From Myoxocephalus aenaeus (Eukaryota > Chordata > Actinopteri > Perciformes > Cottidae), in NCBI GenBank assembly GCA_038501785.1, contig JBAMJR010000272.1, forward strand, positions 1,508,089 to 1,572,088: a DNA stretch of 64,000 bases, in the 5' to 3' direction. Shown here in pieces: positions 18,274 through 30,272 of the stretch; the first letter of the stretch is position 1; every line of letters starts with the position of its first letter. The notes under the pieces are model-generated. The model worked only from the letters and a program-made list of their open reading frames with translations, ran no database searches and was not told the DNA's origin. Position numbers and translations under genes: made by a program.

Positions 18274-18870
18274 GGTATTCAAGCCTTCACATTTTCCATC
18301 GTTTTATTTCTTTAACCCTCTGGGAGGGGGACTTGAGGTGAGACATGCACCCCCAGGTGGTTGGGTTCAGTAGAAAACCACTGGTAGTGGTATATTAATT
18401 GATTGTGAGTTCAAATCAAATACCTTGAGGTGAGACAGCTAAGTAGTCATCCTCAATACAGGTTTACAATAAAGGACTTGAGATGACGTCATAAACCGAC
18501 TTAAGGTTAGGTGTGGAAGATGATGCTTTGTGGTTAGGGGGTGTGCATCTGCAAAAAGAGGGCAGCCCATGAGCCACATGGGAGGTGTCCAGAGACTGGC
18601 GGGTTAGGTTTGGGGTTGAGTTAGGGGGGTTGGGTTAGGTTTTTCATCTTTACTCATGAATCTCCCTACGTTCGCCCGACGGCTTGGTAGTTGAATGGAA
18701 ACTCACGGCGGTGCACGGGCCGACGCATGTCATTTAGTAATACCTCCTCCGAAGATCTATTCACCCAGTGGGCAGTATTCATAAGGGGATGGTAAGAGGT
18801 AAAGTAAGAAGGAACCGGGTTGGGGTCCATATTGGTCAAATGATTAGTATGGGTAAGCTTTTGGTTGAGT

Positions 18871-19811
18871 AAGGCAAGGCAAGGCAAGTTTATTTGTATA
18901 GCACATTTCAACAACAAGGCGATTCAAAGTGCTTCACATAAAACCATTAAGAGCATCAAAACATAATGCAGAGAAAACAGGATTTAAAACAGTTAAGAAA
19001 ACATTAACACAGTAGAAAACAGGATTTAAAACAGTTAAGAAAACATTAAAACAGTCAAAAAGATAAATAAAAAATAAAAATTGAATAAAAGTTGCAGTGC
19101 AGTTTAAGAAATAAAATGCAGTAGTGAGATGCAGCAATTGAATCTGGATCAATTAAAGGCAACAGCAAACAGAAAAGTCTTCAATCTGGATTTAAAGGAG
19201 CTGAGGGTCTCAGCAGACCTGCAGCTTTCAGGGACCTTGTTCCAGATATGTGGAGCAGAAAAGCTGAACGCTGCTTCTCCATGTTTAGTTCTGACTCTTG
19301 GAACAGAAAGTAGACCCGTCCCAGACGACCTGAGGGGTCGGGATGGTTCATAAGGTAGCAGCAGATCACAAACATACTTAGGCCCTAAACCATTCAGTGC
19401 TTTATAAACCAGCAGCAGGATTTTAAAGTCAATTCTTTGTTTGACAGGAAGCCAGTGCAAAGACCTCAGAACTGGTGTGATGTGATCCACTTTCCTGGTC
19501 TTAGTGAGGACTCGAGCTGCAGCGTTCTGAATCAGCTGCAGCTTTCTGATTGACTTTTTACAGAGGCCTGTGAACACACCGTTACAGTAGTCCAGTCTAC
19601 TGAAGATAAATGCATGGACAAGTTTCTCCAAATCCTGTTGAGACATAAGTCCTCTAACCCTTGATATATTCTTCAGGTGGTAGTAGGCTGATTTTGTAAT
19701 TGTCTTGATATGGCTGTTCAGGTTGAGGTCTGAATCCATAACTACACCTAGATTTCTGGCTTGGTTTGAGGTTTTTAACGTCAGTGATTGAAGCTGAGCG
19801 CTGACTTTCAA
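18871..19811 (-). mobile_element. L2-like LINE fragment, copy 2
   Basis: Same insertion, truncation point and 3' tail as copy 1; RT C-terminal frame 19811-19149. Carries the longer AAGAAAACATTAACAC form in its 3' region, as do copies 1 and 3. Confidence 0.85.
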
Positions 19812-20458
19812 GGTAAGGTGCTGGTAGGAAATTGGTAGAAGTTAGGTGAGAGGAACTGGGTAGGGGTTATTATTGGTAGAGTATTGGTTCAGGTAAGTAC
19901 TTGTTTGAGTAATGTGCTGGTAGGAAATTGGTTGAGGTTCGGCGAGAGGGCCGGTGAGTGGGTTGAAGTTAGGCGTGAATAGGTAAGTGGTTGAGGTAAG
20001 GTAAAAGGACTGGGTTGGGTTAGCAATAGTTGAGGTCAAGGTTGAGTTTAGGCGCTGGTAGGTAGTGGTTGAGGTTAGGTGAGAGTTTAGGCAAATTCCT
20101 GGTTGAGTTTAGGTGTTGGTAGGCAATTGGTTGAGGTTAGGTGAGAGTTTAGGCAAATTCCTGGTTAAGTTTAGGTGTTGGCAGGCAGTTGGTTGAGGAT
20201 TACGGAAGAAAACCACGTGGTGTGATCCCAAAGCTAGAGGATGGTGGACAACAGAGGATGCTCTACTAGGGCCACTTGGTTTTAACTAGCTAGCATGCTG
20301 CTACCGGAAGTTAGCTTTCTATAGGGTCTACAGACTTGTGCTTTTAGAATCCTGTTCAAGGCTTCCAGGACAAGGATCACATCAAGTTTCAAGCACTTTT
20401 ACCTTTTTTCTGAGGAGATATGAACTGTTGAAGGAGTAAAATTGGTGTTTTGGGGGGG

Positions 20459-20630
20459 CTTTGACATCACGGCTAGACTCTTTATGTGGTCTTTGACAGC
20501 ACGGCTAGACTCTCTGCGTGTGCTTTGACATCAGGGCTATACTCTTTATGTGGTCTTTGACAGCACGGCTAGACTCTCTGCGTGTGCTTTGACATCACGG
20601 CTAGACTCTTTATGTGTTCTATGACAGCAC
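20459..20630 (+). repeat. 32-bp minisatellite ending at truncation point
   Basis: About 5 units. The next expected bases (CTAGAC) are replaced by GTTAGGG after CACGG. Confidence 0.92.
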
Positions 20631-20741
20631 GGGTTAGGGTTAGGGTTAGGGTTAGGGTTAGGGGTTAGGGTTAGGGTTAGGGGGTTAGGGGGTTAGGGGG
20701 TTAGGGGTTAGGGGTTAGGGTTAGGGTTAGGGTTAGGGTTA
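20631..20741 (+). repeat. Long irregular ITS at truncated block h2
   Basis: 111 bp of TTAGGG with TTAGGGG and TTAGGGGG variants between the cut minisatellite and the T block of H3. No other sequence intervenes. Confidence 0.95.
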
Positions 20742-20966
20742 GGATTACGGAAGAAAACCACGTGGTGTGATCCCTCAGCTAATATCTTTTGTTCTGAAGC
20801 CGCCAGAGACTTGAACGTCGCACTTGTCAATACTAACTAGTGGATTACCGATCGATTGGTAGGAACCTCGACATTGTGGGACCTCGGGAAGGCCCTTTTC
20901 TGACATGTGCGTCAAAAGCGTGATGATCCCTCGCAATGTGTTGGCCTTGGCGTCAGAGCTTGACCC

Positions 20967-21193
20967 TGCGTGTGCTTTGACATCACGGCTAGACTCTTTA
21001 TGTGGTCTTTGACAGCACGGCTAGACTCTCTGCGTGTGCTTTGACATCAGGGCTATACTCTTTATGTGGTCTTTGACAGCACGGCTAGACTCTCTGCGTG
21101 TGCTTTGACATCACGGCTAGACTCTTTATGTGGTCTTTGACAGCACGGCTGGACTCTCTGCGTGTGCTTTGACATCACGGCTAGACTCTTTAT
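20967..21193 (+). repeat. 32-bp minisatellite, about 7 units
   Basis: Same length and variant order as 18047-18273. Confidence 0.93.
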
Positions 21194-21790
21194 GGTATTC
21201 AAGCCTTCACATTTTCCATCGTTTTATTTCTTTAACCCTCTGGGAGGGGGACTTGAGGTGAGACATGCACCCCCAGGTGGTTGGGTTCAGTAGAAAACCA
21301 CTGGTAGTGGTATATTAATTGATTGTGAGTTCAAATCAAATACCTTGAGGTGAGACAGCTAAGTAGTCATCCTCAATACAGGTTTACAATAAAGGACTTG
21401 AGATGACGTCATAAACCGACTTAAGGTTAGGTGTGGAAGATGATGCTTTGTGGTTAGGGGGTGTGCATCTGCAAAAAGAGGGCAGCCCATGAGCCACATG
21501 GGAGGTGTCCAGAGACTGGCGGGTTAGGTTTGGGGTTGAGTTAGGGGGGTTGGGTTAGGTTTTTCATCTTTACTCATGAATCTCCCTACGTTCGCCCGAC
21601 GGCTTGGTAGTTGAATGGAAACTCACGGCGGTGCACGGGCCGACGCATGTCATTTAGTAATACCTCCTCCGAAGATCTATTCACCCAGTGGGCAGTATTC
21701 ATAAGGGGATGGTAAGAGGTAAAGTAAGAAGGAACCGGGTTGGGGTCCATATTGGTCAAATGATTAGTATGGGTAAGCTTTTGGTTGAGT

Positions 21791-22731
21791 AAGGCAAGGC
21801 AAGGCAAGTTTATTTGTATAGCACATTTCAACAACAAGGCGATTCAAAGTGCTTCACATAAAACCATTAAGAGCATCAAAACATAATGCAGAGAAAACAG
21901 GATTTAAAACAGTTAAGAAAACATTAACACAGTAGAAAACAGGATTTAAAACAGTTAAGAAAACATTAAAACAGTCAAAAAGATAAATAAAAAATAAAAA
22001 TTGAATAAAAGTTGCAGTGCAGTTTAAGAAATAAAATGCAGTAGTGAGATGCAGCAATTGAATCTGGATCAATTAAAGGCAACAGCAAACAGAAAAGTCT
22101 TCAATCTGGATTTAAAGGAGCTGAGGGTCTCAGCAGACCTGCAGCTTTCAGGGACCTTGTTCCAGATATGTGGAGCAGAAAAGCTGAACGCTGCTTCTCC
22201 ATGTTTAGTTCTGACTCTTGGAACAGAAAGTAGACCCGTCCCAGACGACCTGAGGGGTCGGGATGGTTCATAAGGTAGCAGCAGATCACAAACATACTTA
22301 GGCCCTAAACCATTCAGTGCTTTATAAACCAGCAGCAGGATTTTAAAGTCAATTCTTTGTTTGACAGGAAGCCAGTGCAAAGACCTCAGAACTGGTGTGA
22401 TGTGATCCACTTTCCTGGTCTTAGTGAGGACTCGAGCTGCAGCGTTCTGAATCAGCTGCAGCTTTCTGATTGACTTTTTACAGAGGCCTGTGAACACACC
22501 GTTACAGTAGTCCAGTCTACTGAAGATAAATGCATGGACAAGTTTCTCCAAATCCTGTTGAGACATAAGTCCTCTAACCCTTGATATATTCTTCAGGTGG
22601 TAGTAGGCTGATTTTGTAATTGTCTTGATATGGCTGTTCAGGTTGAGGTCTGAATCCATAACTACACCTAGATTTCTGGCTTGGTTTGAGGTTTTTAACG
22701 TCAGTGATTGAAGCTGAGCGCTGACTTTCAA
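21791..22731 (-). mobile_element. L2-like LINE fragment, copy 3
   Basis: Same insertion as copy 1; frame 22731-22069. No difference from copy 2 noticed by eye. Confidence 0.85.
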
Positions 22732-23378
22732 GGTAAGGTGCTGGTAGGAAATTGGTAGAAGTTAGGTGAGAGGAACTGGGTAGGGGTTATTATTGGTAGA
22801 GTATTGGTTCAGGTAAGTACTTGTTTGAGTAATGTGCTGGTAGGAAATTGGTTGAGGTTCGGCGAGAGGGCCGGTGAGTGGGTTGAAGTTAGGCGTGAAT
22901 AGGTAAGTGGTTGAGGTAAGGTAAAAGGACTGGGTTGGGTTAGCAATAGTTGAGGTCAAGGTTGAGTTTAGGCGCTGGTAGGTAGTGGTTGAGGTTAGGT
23001 GAGAGTTTAGGCAAATTCCTGGTTGAGTTTAGGTGTTGGTAGGCAATTGGTTGAGGTTAGGTGAGAGTTTAGGCAAATTCCTGGTTAAGTTTAGGTGTTG
23101 GCAGGCAGTTGGTTGAGGATTACGGAAGAAAACCACGTGGTGTGATCCCAAAGCTAGAGGATGGTGGACAACAGAGGATGCTCTACTAGGGCCACTTGGT
23201 TTTAACTAGCTAGCATGCTGCTACCGGAAGTTAGCTTTCTATAGGGTCTACAGACTTGTGCTTTTAGAATCCTGTTCAAGGCTTCCAGGACAAGGATCAC
23301 ATCAAGTTTCAAGCACTTTTACCTTTTTTCTGAGGAGATATGAACTGTTGAAGGAGTAAAATTGGTGTTTTGGGGGGG

Positions 23379-23559
23379 CTTTGACATCACGGCTAGACTC
23401 TTTATGTGGTCTTTGACAGCACGGCTAGACTCTCTGCGTGTGCTTTGACATCAGGGCTATACTCTTTATGTGGTCTTTGACAGCACGGCTAGACTCTCTG
23501 CGTGTGCTTTGACATCACGGCTAGACTCTTTATGTGTTCTATGACAGCACGGCTAGACT
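23379..23559 (+). repeat. 32-bp minisatellite between B block and GC repeats
   Basis: About 5.5 units; matches 8053-8233 apart from variant bases in single units (TCACGG against TCAGGG). Confidence 0.92.
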
Positions 23560-23753
23560 CCTTTGGCTGCCCCCGCTGGCCGCCGGCGTTACTGCACGCT
23601 CGAGCCAGCATAAACTGGTTAACTTGCATCCATAGTTTCCCAGGTTCGGCTAGACTCCTTTGGCTGCCCCCGCTGGCCGCCGGCGTTACTGCACGCTCGA
23701 GCCAGCATAAACTGGTTAACTTGCATCCATAGTTTCCCAGGTTCGGCTAGACT
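23560..23753 (+). repeat. GC-rich 97-bp repeats, two copies
   Basis: Same as 8234-8427. Confidence 0.92.
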
Positions 23754-23761
23754 AGGGGGTA

Positions 23762-26052
23762 GGATTACGGAAGAAAACCACGTGGTGTGATCCCAAAACT
23801 AGAGGATGGTGGACAACCGAGGATGCTCTACTAGGGCCACTTGGTTTTAACTAGCTAGCATGCTGCTACCGGAAGTTAGCTTTCTATAGGATCTACAGAC
23901 TTGTCCTTTTGGAATCCTCTTCAAGGCTTCCAGGACAATGATCCCATCAAGTTTCAAGCACTTAAAATCTTTCCCTGAGGAGATATGAGCCTTTGAAGGA
24001 GTGAAATTGGTGTTTTGGGGGGGTCTTCAAACCACTCCCACGCAGAGATGCTAAGGGCTACAGAGTCACAACCAACATGCTTGGATCCCATTTGGCAGTG
24101 GCTACAACGTCAAAAAGAAAGCTAAGCTCTGACATGTTCAGAGCAAAAAAAGCTCTGATCAGCTCAGACTATTCAGGTGGTCTCAGGTTTGTTAGGCCTG
24201 ACACCCTCTTTAAATCCTGGATTTCATACAGCCAATTAAGCCTTGTGGATATTTTTAAGGGGATTTCACCCAATGACCTCATTGTAGGCCCTCTACTGAG
24301 TGTCTGTGAGAAAAATGGGAGAAAACAAATGAATATTTAGGAGTTTATTGTCATTTTTGCACTTGTCAAAAAAGATCAAAAGAAAACTACATTAGGGTCT
24401 GGTTAGGGCCCTTAACTTGCAGCTTTTGACCCCATATTTCAGGGTATGCATGTTGAGAAGCCCCTCTTGGTTTAGGAAAAGGATCCAGATCTCTAAGTGG
24501 TTTTAAAGTAATTAATTTGAATTAAAAGACTGCTTCGTGAGGAGAATGTGTTGGCCTTGGCGTCAGAGCTTGACCCTGCGTGTGCTTTGACATCAGCGCT
24601 AGACTCTTTATCCCTTATGCTACTCCAACTGTTATAACAGTAACACATGTGGATATACTTGTATCTTTGTAATTATACATCATATGTGACCTTAGGTACA
24701 ACAGTTTCAACGATTAGCTTCTGTACAACCTGTTTCCTCATAATAAGTGTACAAAATGACATGTTACGATACCAGGTAAGTATTACATCACACAGTGTCT
24801 ATTAGAATAAAACTTATTAGTCAAAATTGAACATGTTTCTGTCCCTCTCTCAAAGAAAAGTGCACTCAATAATACATCACAACATAATAAACAGTGGATA
24901 TTAATATTGGTATTCAAGCCTTCACATTTTCCATCCTTTTATTTCTTTAACCCTCTGGGAGGGGGACTTGAGGTGAGACGTGCATCCCCAGGTGGTTGGG
25001 TTTAGTAGAAACCCACTGGTAGTGGTATATTAATTGATTGTGAGTTCAAATCAAATACCTTGAGGTGAGACAGCTAAGTAGTCATCCTCAATACAGGTTT
25101 ACAATAAAGGACTTGAGATGACGTCATAAATGGTATGTAAACTAAACAATAATATAAAGCTACAACAATGGGTTGTATCAGTTCATAACTCTATGTGTGT
25201 GTGTTACTTAAATAGAGTGGAAATCTCTAAACAAACACAACAGCACACCTATGTTATAAATGTTTTCATAAAGAATTGTATTTTTGGTGACTTCCCATCA
25301 GGCCCCAGAGTAATACTGCACCTCTTTAGAAAGATTAAGACCTAAATCATCAGAATCTGCAATAATAATCACAATAAACACAAGCAATGACATTTTCACA
25401 AGCCTTTCCAGTCCAAAAATCATGTTTTTCGGTTCAGAAATAAAGAAATGAGCCATTTGTTTCATAAATCTTCGTTGCACCATAATGAAAGACCACTTGA
25501 AATGACCGTCTGCTTCCGCCTGTGTCATTTGACGAGCTTTCAGATGCGTTTGTGGAACGAGGAAACCGTAGGACCTCAAAACACGGAGAAAGAAATCTAT
25601 GAGGTATAGCTGTTGCTTTCTCGCAGCTCGCGACGTCAATACTTTACACACAGTGATCCCACTACTACTGGAAGATGCGCACAGTCTCAATGGTTACATA
25701 CGTGGTACTCTTTTCGAAATCCGTCGTTGTTAGACCCTCTGCGTGTGCTTTGACATCAGGGCTAGACTCTTTATATGTTCTTGGGAATGGCTGCGTAACC
25801 GCACGCATGCGCCCCGTCACGACTTGTCCCTGCCGTCTTACTCTATAGGACCAGGGGTCCGGTTCCCTAAATCGAGCGAATAATGTGTTTTAACTCCGGG
25901 GGTGGGCTTAAGTTTGGGGGCCCGGGGTCGGGAGGTGAGCAAGGTTGGATGGGGTTTGAAGTCGCAAGATTGTTGCCGTCTTTTTTCCACCGACTCAATT
26001 TAGCTGTACTTTTAACGTTATTAAAAGGGTTAGGGGGTTAGGGTTAGGGTTA
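23762..26052 (+). repeat. A cassette, copy 4 (2,291 bp)
   Basis: Counterpart of copy 1; both unrecognised frames intact (24077-24340 on +, 25298-25690 on -). Confidence 0.88.
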
Positions 26053-26277
26053 GGATTACGGAAGAAAACCACGTGGTGTGATCCCTCAGCTAATATCTTT
26101 TGTTCTGAAGCCGCCAGAGACTTGAACGTCGCACTTGTCAATACTAACTAGTGGATTACCGATCGATTGGTAGGAACCTCGGCATTGTGGGACCTCGGGA
26201 AGGCCCTTTTCTGACATGTGCGTCAAAAGCGTGATGATCCCTCGCAATGTGTTGGCCTTGGCGTCAGAGCTTGACCC

Positions 26278-27554
26278 TGCGTGTGCTTTGACATCAGGGC
26301 TATACTCTTTATGTGGTCTTTGACAGCACGGCTAGACTCTCTGCGTGTGCTTTGACATCAGGGCTATACTCTTTATGTGGTCTTTGACAGCACGGCTAGA
26401 CTCTCTGCGTGTGCTTTGACATCACGGCTAGACTCTTTATGTGTGCTTTGACATCAGGGCTATACTCTTTATGTGGTCTTTGACAGCACGGCTAGACTCT
26501 CTGCGTGTGCTTTGACATCACGGCTAGACTCTTTATGTGTGCTTTGACATCACGGCTAGACTCTTTATGTGGTCTTTGACAGCACGGCTAGACTCTTTAT
26601 GTGGTCTTTGACATCACGGCTAGACTCTTTATGTGGTCTTTGACATCACGGCTAGACTCTTTATGTGTGCTTTGACATCAGGGCTATACTCTTTATGTGT
26701 GCTTTGACATCACGGCTAGACTCTTTATGTGTTCTTTGACAGCACGGCTAGACTCTTTATGTGGTCTTTGACAGCACGGCTAGACTCTCTGCGTGTGCTT
26801 TGACATCACGGCTAGACTCTTTATGTGTGCTTTGACATCACGGCTAGACTCTTTATGTGGTCTTTGACAGCACGGCTAGACTCTCTGCGTGTGCTTTGAC
26901 ATCACGGCTAGACTCTTTATGTGGTCTTTGACAGCACGGCTAGACTCTTTATGTGGTCTTTGACATCACGGCTAGACTCTTTATGTGTGCTTTGACATCA
27001 CGGCTATACTCTTTATGTGGTCTTTGACAGCACGGCTAGACTCTCTGCGTGTGCTTTGACAGCACGGCTAGACTCTCTGCGTGTGCTTTGACATCAGGGC
27101 TATACTCTTTATGTGGTCTTTGACAGCACGGCTAGACTCTCTGCGTGTGCTTTGACATCACGGCTAGACTCTTTATGTGTGCTTTGACATCACGGCTAGA
27201 CTCTTTATGTGGTCTTTGACAGCACGGCTAGACTCTCTGCGTGTGCTTTGACATCACGGCTAGACTCTTTATGTGGTCTTTGACAGCACGGCTAGACTCT
27301 TTATGTGGTCTTTGACATCACGGCTAGACTCTTTATGTGTGCTTTGACATCACGGCTATACTCTTTATGTGGTCTTTGACAGCACGGCTAGACTCTCTGC
27401 GTGTGCTTTGACAGCACGGCTAGACTCTCTGCGTGTGCTTTGACATCAGGGCTATACTCTTTATGTGGTCTTTGACAGCACGGCTAGACTCTCTGCGTGT
27501 GCTTTGACATCACGGCTAGACTCTTTATGTGTTCTATGACAGCACGGCTAGACT
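26278..27554 (+). repeat. 32-bp minisatellite, about 40 units
   Basis: Same number and order of variants as 10952-12228 as far as compared by eye. Confidence 0.94.
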
Positions 27555-27748
27555 CCTTTGGCTGCCCCCGCTGGCCGCCGGCGTTACTGCACGCTCGAGC
27601 CAGCATAAACTGGTTAACTTGCATCCATAGTTTCCCAGGTTCGGCTAGACTCCTTTGGCTGCCCCCGCTGGCCGCCGGCGTTACTGCACGCTCGAGCCAG
27701 CATAAACTGGTTAACTTGCATCCATAGTTTCCCAGGTTCGGCTAGACT
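27555..27748 (+). repeat. GC-rich 97-bp repeats, two copies
   Basis: Same as 12229-12422. Confidence 0.92.
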
Positions 27749-27756
27749 AGGGGGTA

Positions 27757-30047
27757 GGATTACGGAAGAAAACCACGTGGTGTGATCCCAAAACTAGAGG
27801 ATGGTGGACAACCGAGGATGCTCTACTAGGGCCACTTGGTTTTAACTAGCTAGCATGCTGCTACCGGAAGTTAGCTTTCTATAGGATCTACAGACTTGTC
27901 CTTTTGGAATCCTCTTCAAGGCTTCCAGGACAATGATCCCATCAAGTTTCAAGCACTTAAAATCTTTCCCTGAGGAGATATGAGCCTTTGAAGGAGTGAA
28001 ATTGGTGTTTTGGGGGGGTCTTCAAACCACTCCCACGCAGAGATGCTAAGGGCTACAGAGTCACAACCAACATGCTTGGATCCCATTTGGCAGTGGCTAC
28101 AACGTCAAAAAGAAAGCTAAGCTCTGACATGTTCAGAGCAAAAAAAGCTCTGATCAGCTCAGACTATTCAGGTGGTCTCAGGTTTGTTAGGCCTGACACC
28201 CTCTTTAAATCCTGGATTTCATACAGCCAATTAAGCCTTGTGGATATTTTTAAGGGGATTTCACCCAATGACCTCATTGTAGGCCCTCTACTGAGTGTCT
28301 GTGAGAAAAATGGGAGAAAACAAATGAATATTTAGGAGTTTATTGTCATTTTTGCACTTGTCAAAAAAGATCAAAAGAAAACTACATTAGGGTCTGGTTA
28401 GGGCCCTTAACTTGCAGCTTTTGACCCCATATTTCAGGGTATGCATGTTGAGAAGCCCCTCTTGGTTTAGGAAAAGGATCCAGATCTCTAAGTGGTTTTA
28501 AAGTAATTAATTTGAATTAAAAGACTGCTTCGTGAGGAGAATGTGTTGGCCTTGGCGTCAGAGCTTGACCCTGCGTGTGCTTTGACATCAGCGCTAGACT
28601 CTTTATCCCTTATGCTACTCCAACTGTTATAACAGTAACACATGTGGATATACTTGTATCTTTGTAATTATACATCATATGTGACCTTAGGTACAACAGT
28701 TTCAACGATTAGCTTCTGTACAACCTGTTTCCTCATAATAAGTGTACAAAATGACATGTTACGATACCAGGTAAGTATTACATCACACAGTGTCTATTAG
28801 AATAAAACTTATTAGTCAAAATTGAACATGTTTCTGTCCCTCTCTCAAAGAAAAGTGCACTCAATAATACATCACAACATAATAAACAGTGGATATTAAT
28901 ATTGGTATTCAAGCCTTCACATTTTCCATCCTTTTATTTCTTTAACCCTCTGGGAGGGGGACTTGAGGTGAGACGTGCATCCCCAGGTGGTTGGGTTTAG
29001 TAGAAACCCACTGGTAGTGGTATATTAATTGATTGTGAGTTCAAATCAAATACCTTGAGGTGAGACAGCTAAGTAGTCATCCTCAATACAGGTTTACAAT
29101 AAAGGACTTGAGATGACGTCATAAATGGTATGTAAACTAAACAATAATATAAAGCTACAACAATGGGTTGTATCAGTTCATAACTCTATGTGTGTGTGTT
29201 ACTTAAATAGAGTGGAAATCTCTAAACAAACACAACAGCACACCTATGTTATAAATGTTTTCATAAAGAATTGTATTTTTGGTGACTTCCCATCAGGCCC
29301 CAGAGTAATACTGCACCTCTTTAGAAAGATTAAGACCTAAATCATCAGAATCTGCAATAATAATCACAATAAACACAAGCAATGACATTTTCACAAGCCT
29401 TTCCAGTCCAAAAATCATGTTTTTCGGTTCAGAAATAAAGAAATGAGCCATTTGTTTCATAAATCTTCGTTGCACCATAATGAAAGACCACTTGAAATGA
29501 CCGTCTGCTTCCGCCTGTGTCATTTGACGAGCTTTCAGATGCGTTTGTGGAACGAGGAAACCGTAGGACCTCAAAACACGGAGAAAGAAATCTATGAGGT
29601 ATAGCTGTTGCTTTCTCGCAGCTCGCGACGTCAATACTTTACACACAGTGATCCCACTACTACTGGAAGATGCGCACAGTCTCAATGGTTACATACGTGG
29701 TACTCTTTTCGAAATCCGTCGTTGTTAGACCCTCTGCGTGTGCTTTGACATCAGGGCTAGACTCTTTATATGTTCTTGGGAATGGCTGCGTAACCGCACG
29801 CATGCGCCCCGTCACGACTTGTCCCTGCCGTCTTACTCTATAGGACCAGGGGTCCGGTTCCCTAAATCGAGCGAATAATGTGTTTTAACTCCGGGGGTGG
29901 GCTTAAGTTTGGGGGCCCGGGGTCGGGAGGTGAGCAAGGTTGGATGGGGTTTGAAGTCGCAAGATTGTTGCCGTCTTTTTTCCACCGACTCAATTTAGCT
30001 GTACTTTTAACGTTATTAAAAGGGTTAGGGGGTTAGGGTTAGGGTTA
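27757..30047 (+). repeat. A cassette, copy 5 (2,291 bp)
   Basis: Counterpart of copy 2, but with the ACGCATGCGC form of the NRF1-like site. Frames at 28072-28335 (+) and 29293-29685 (-). Confidence 0.88.
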
Positions 30048-30272
30048 GGATTACGGAAGAAAACCACGTGGTGTGATCCCTCAGCTAATATCTTTTGTTC
30101 TGAAGCCGCCAGAGACTTGAACGTCGCACTTGTCAATACTAACTAGTGGATTACCGATCGATTGGTAGGAACCTCGACATTGTGGGACCTCGGGAAGGCC
30201 CTTTTCTGACATGTGCGTCAAAAGCGTGATGATCCCTCGCAATGTGTTGGCCTTGGCGTCAGAGCTTGACCC

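Larger units (their letters stand above)
17822..20741 (+). repeat. Truncated block h2: LINE-type unit cut inside a minisatellite
   Basis: T block, minisatellite 18047-18273, module C 18274-18495, LINE, post-LINE minisatellite, block B (20197) and minisatellite 20459-20630. It stops at GACAGCACGG and runs into TTAGGG. The part present is almost the same as the start of H3. Confidence 0.88.
26053..30047 (+). repeat. Subtelomeric unit 6, counterpart of unit 2 (3,995 bp)
   Basis: T block, minisatellite 26278-27554 (about 40 units), GC repeats 27555-27748, A cassette 27757-30047. Length equals that of 10727-14721 to the base, including the 40-unit array. Confidence 0.88.
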
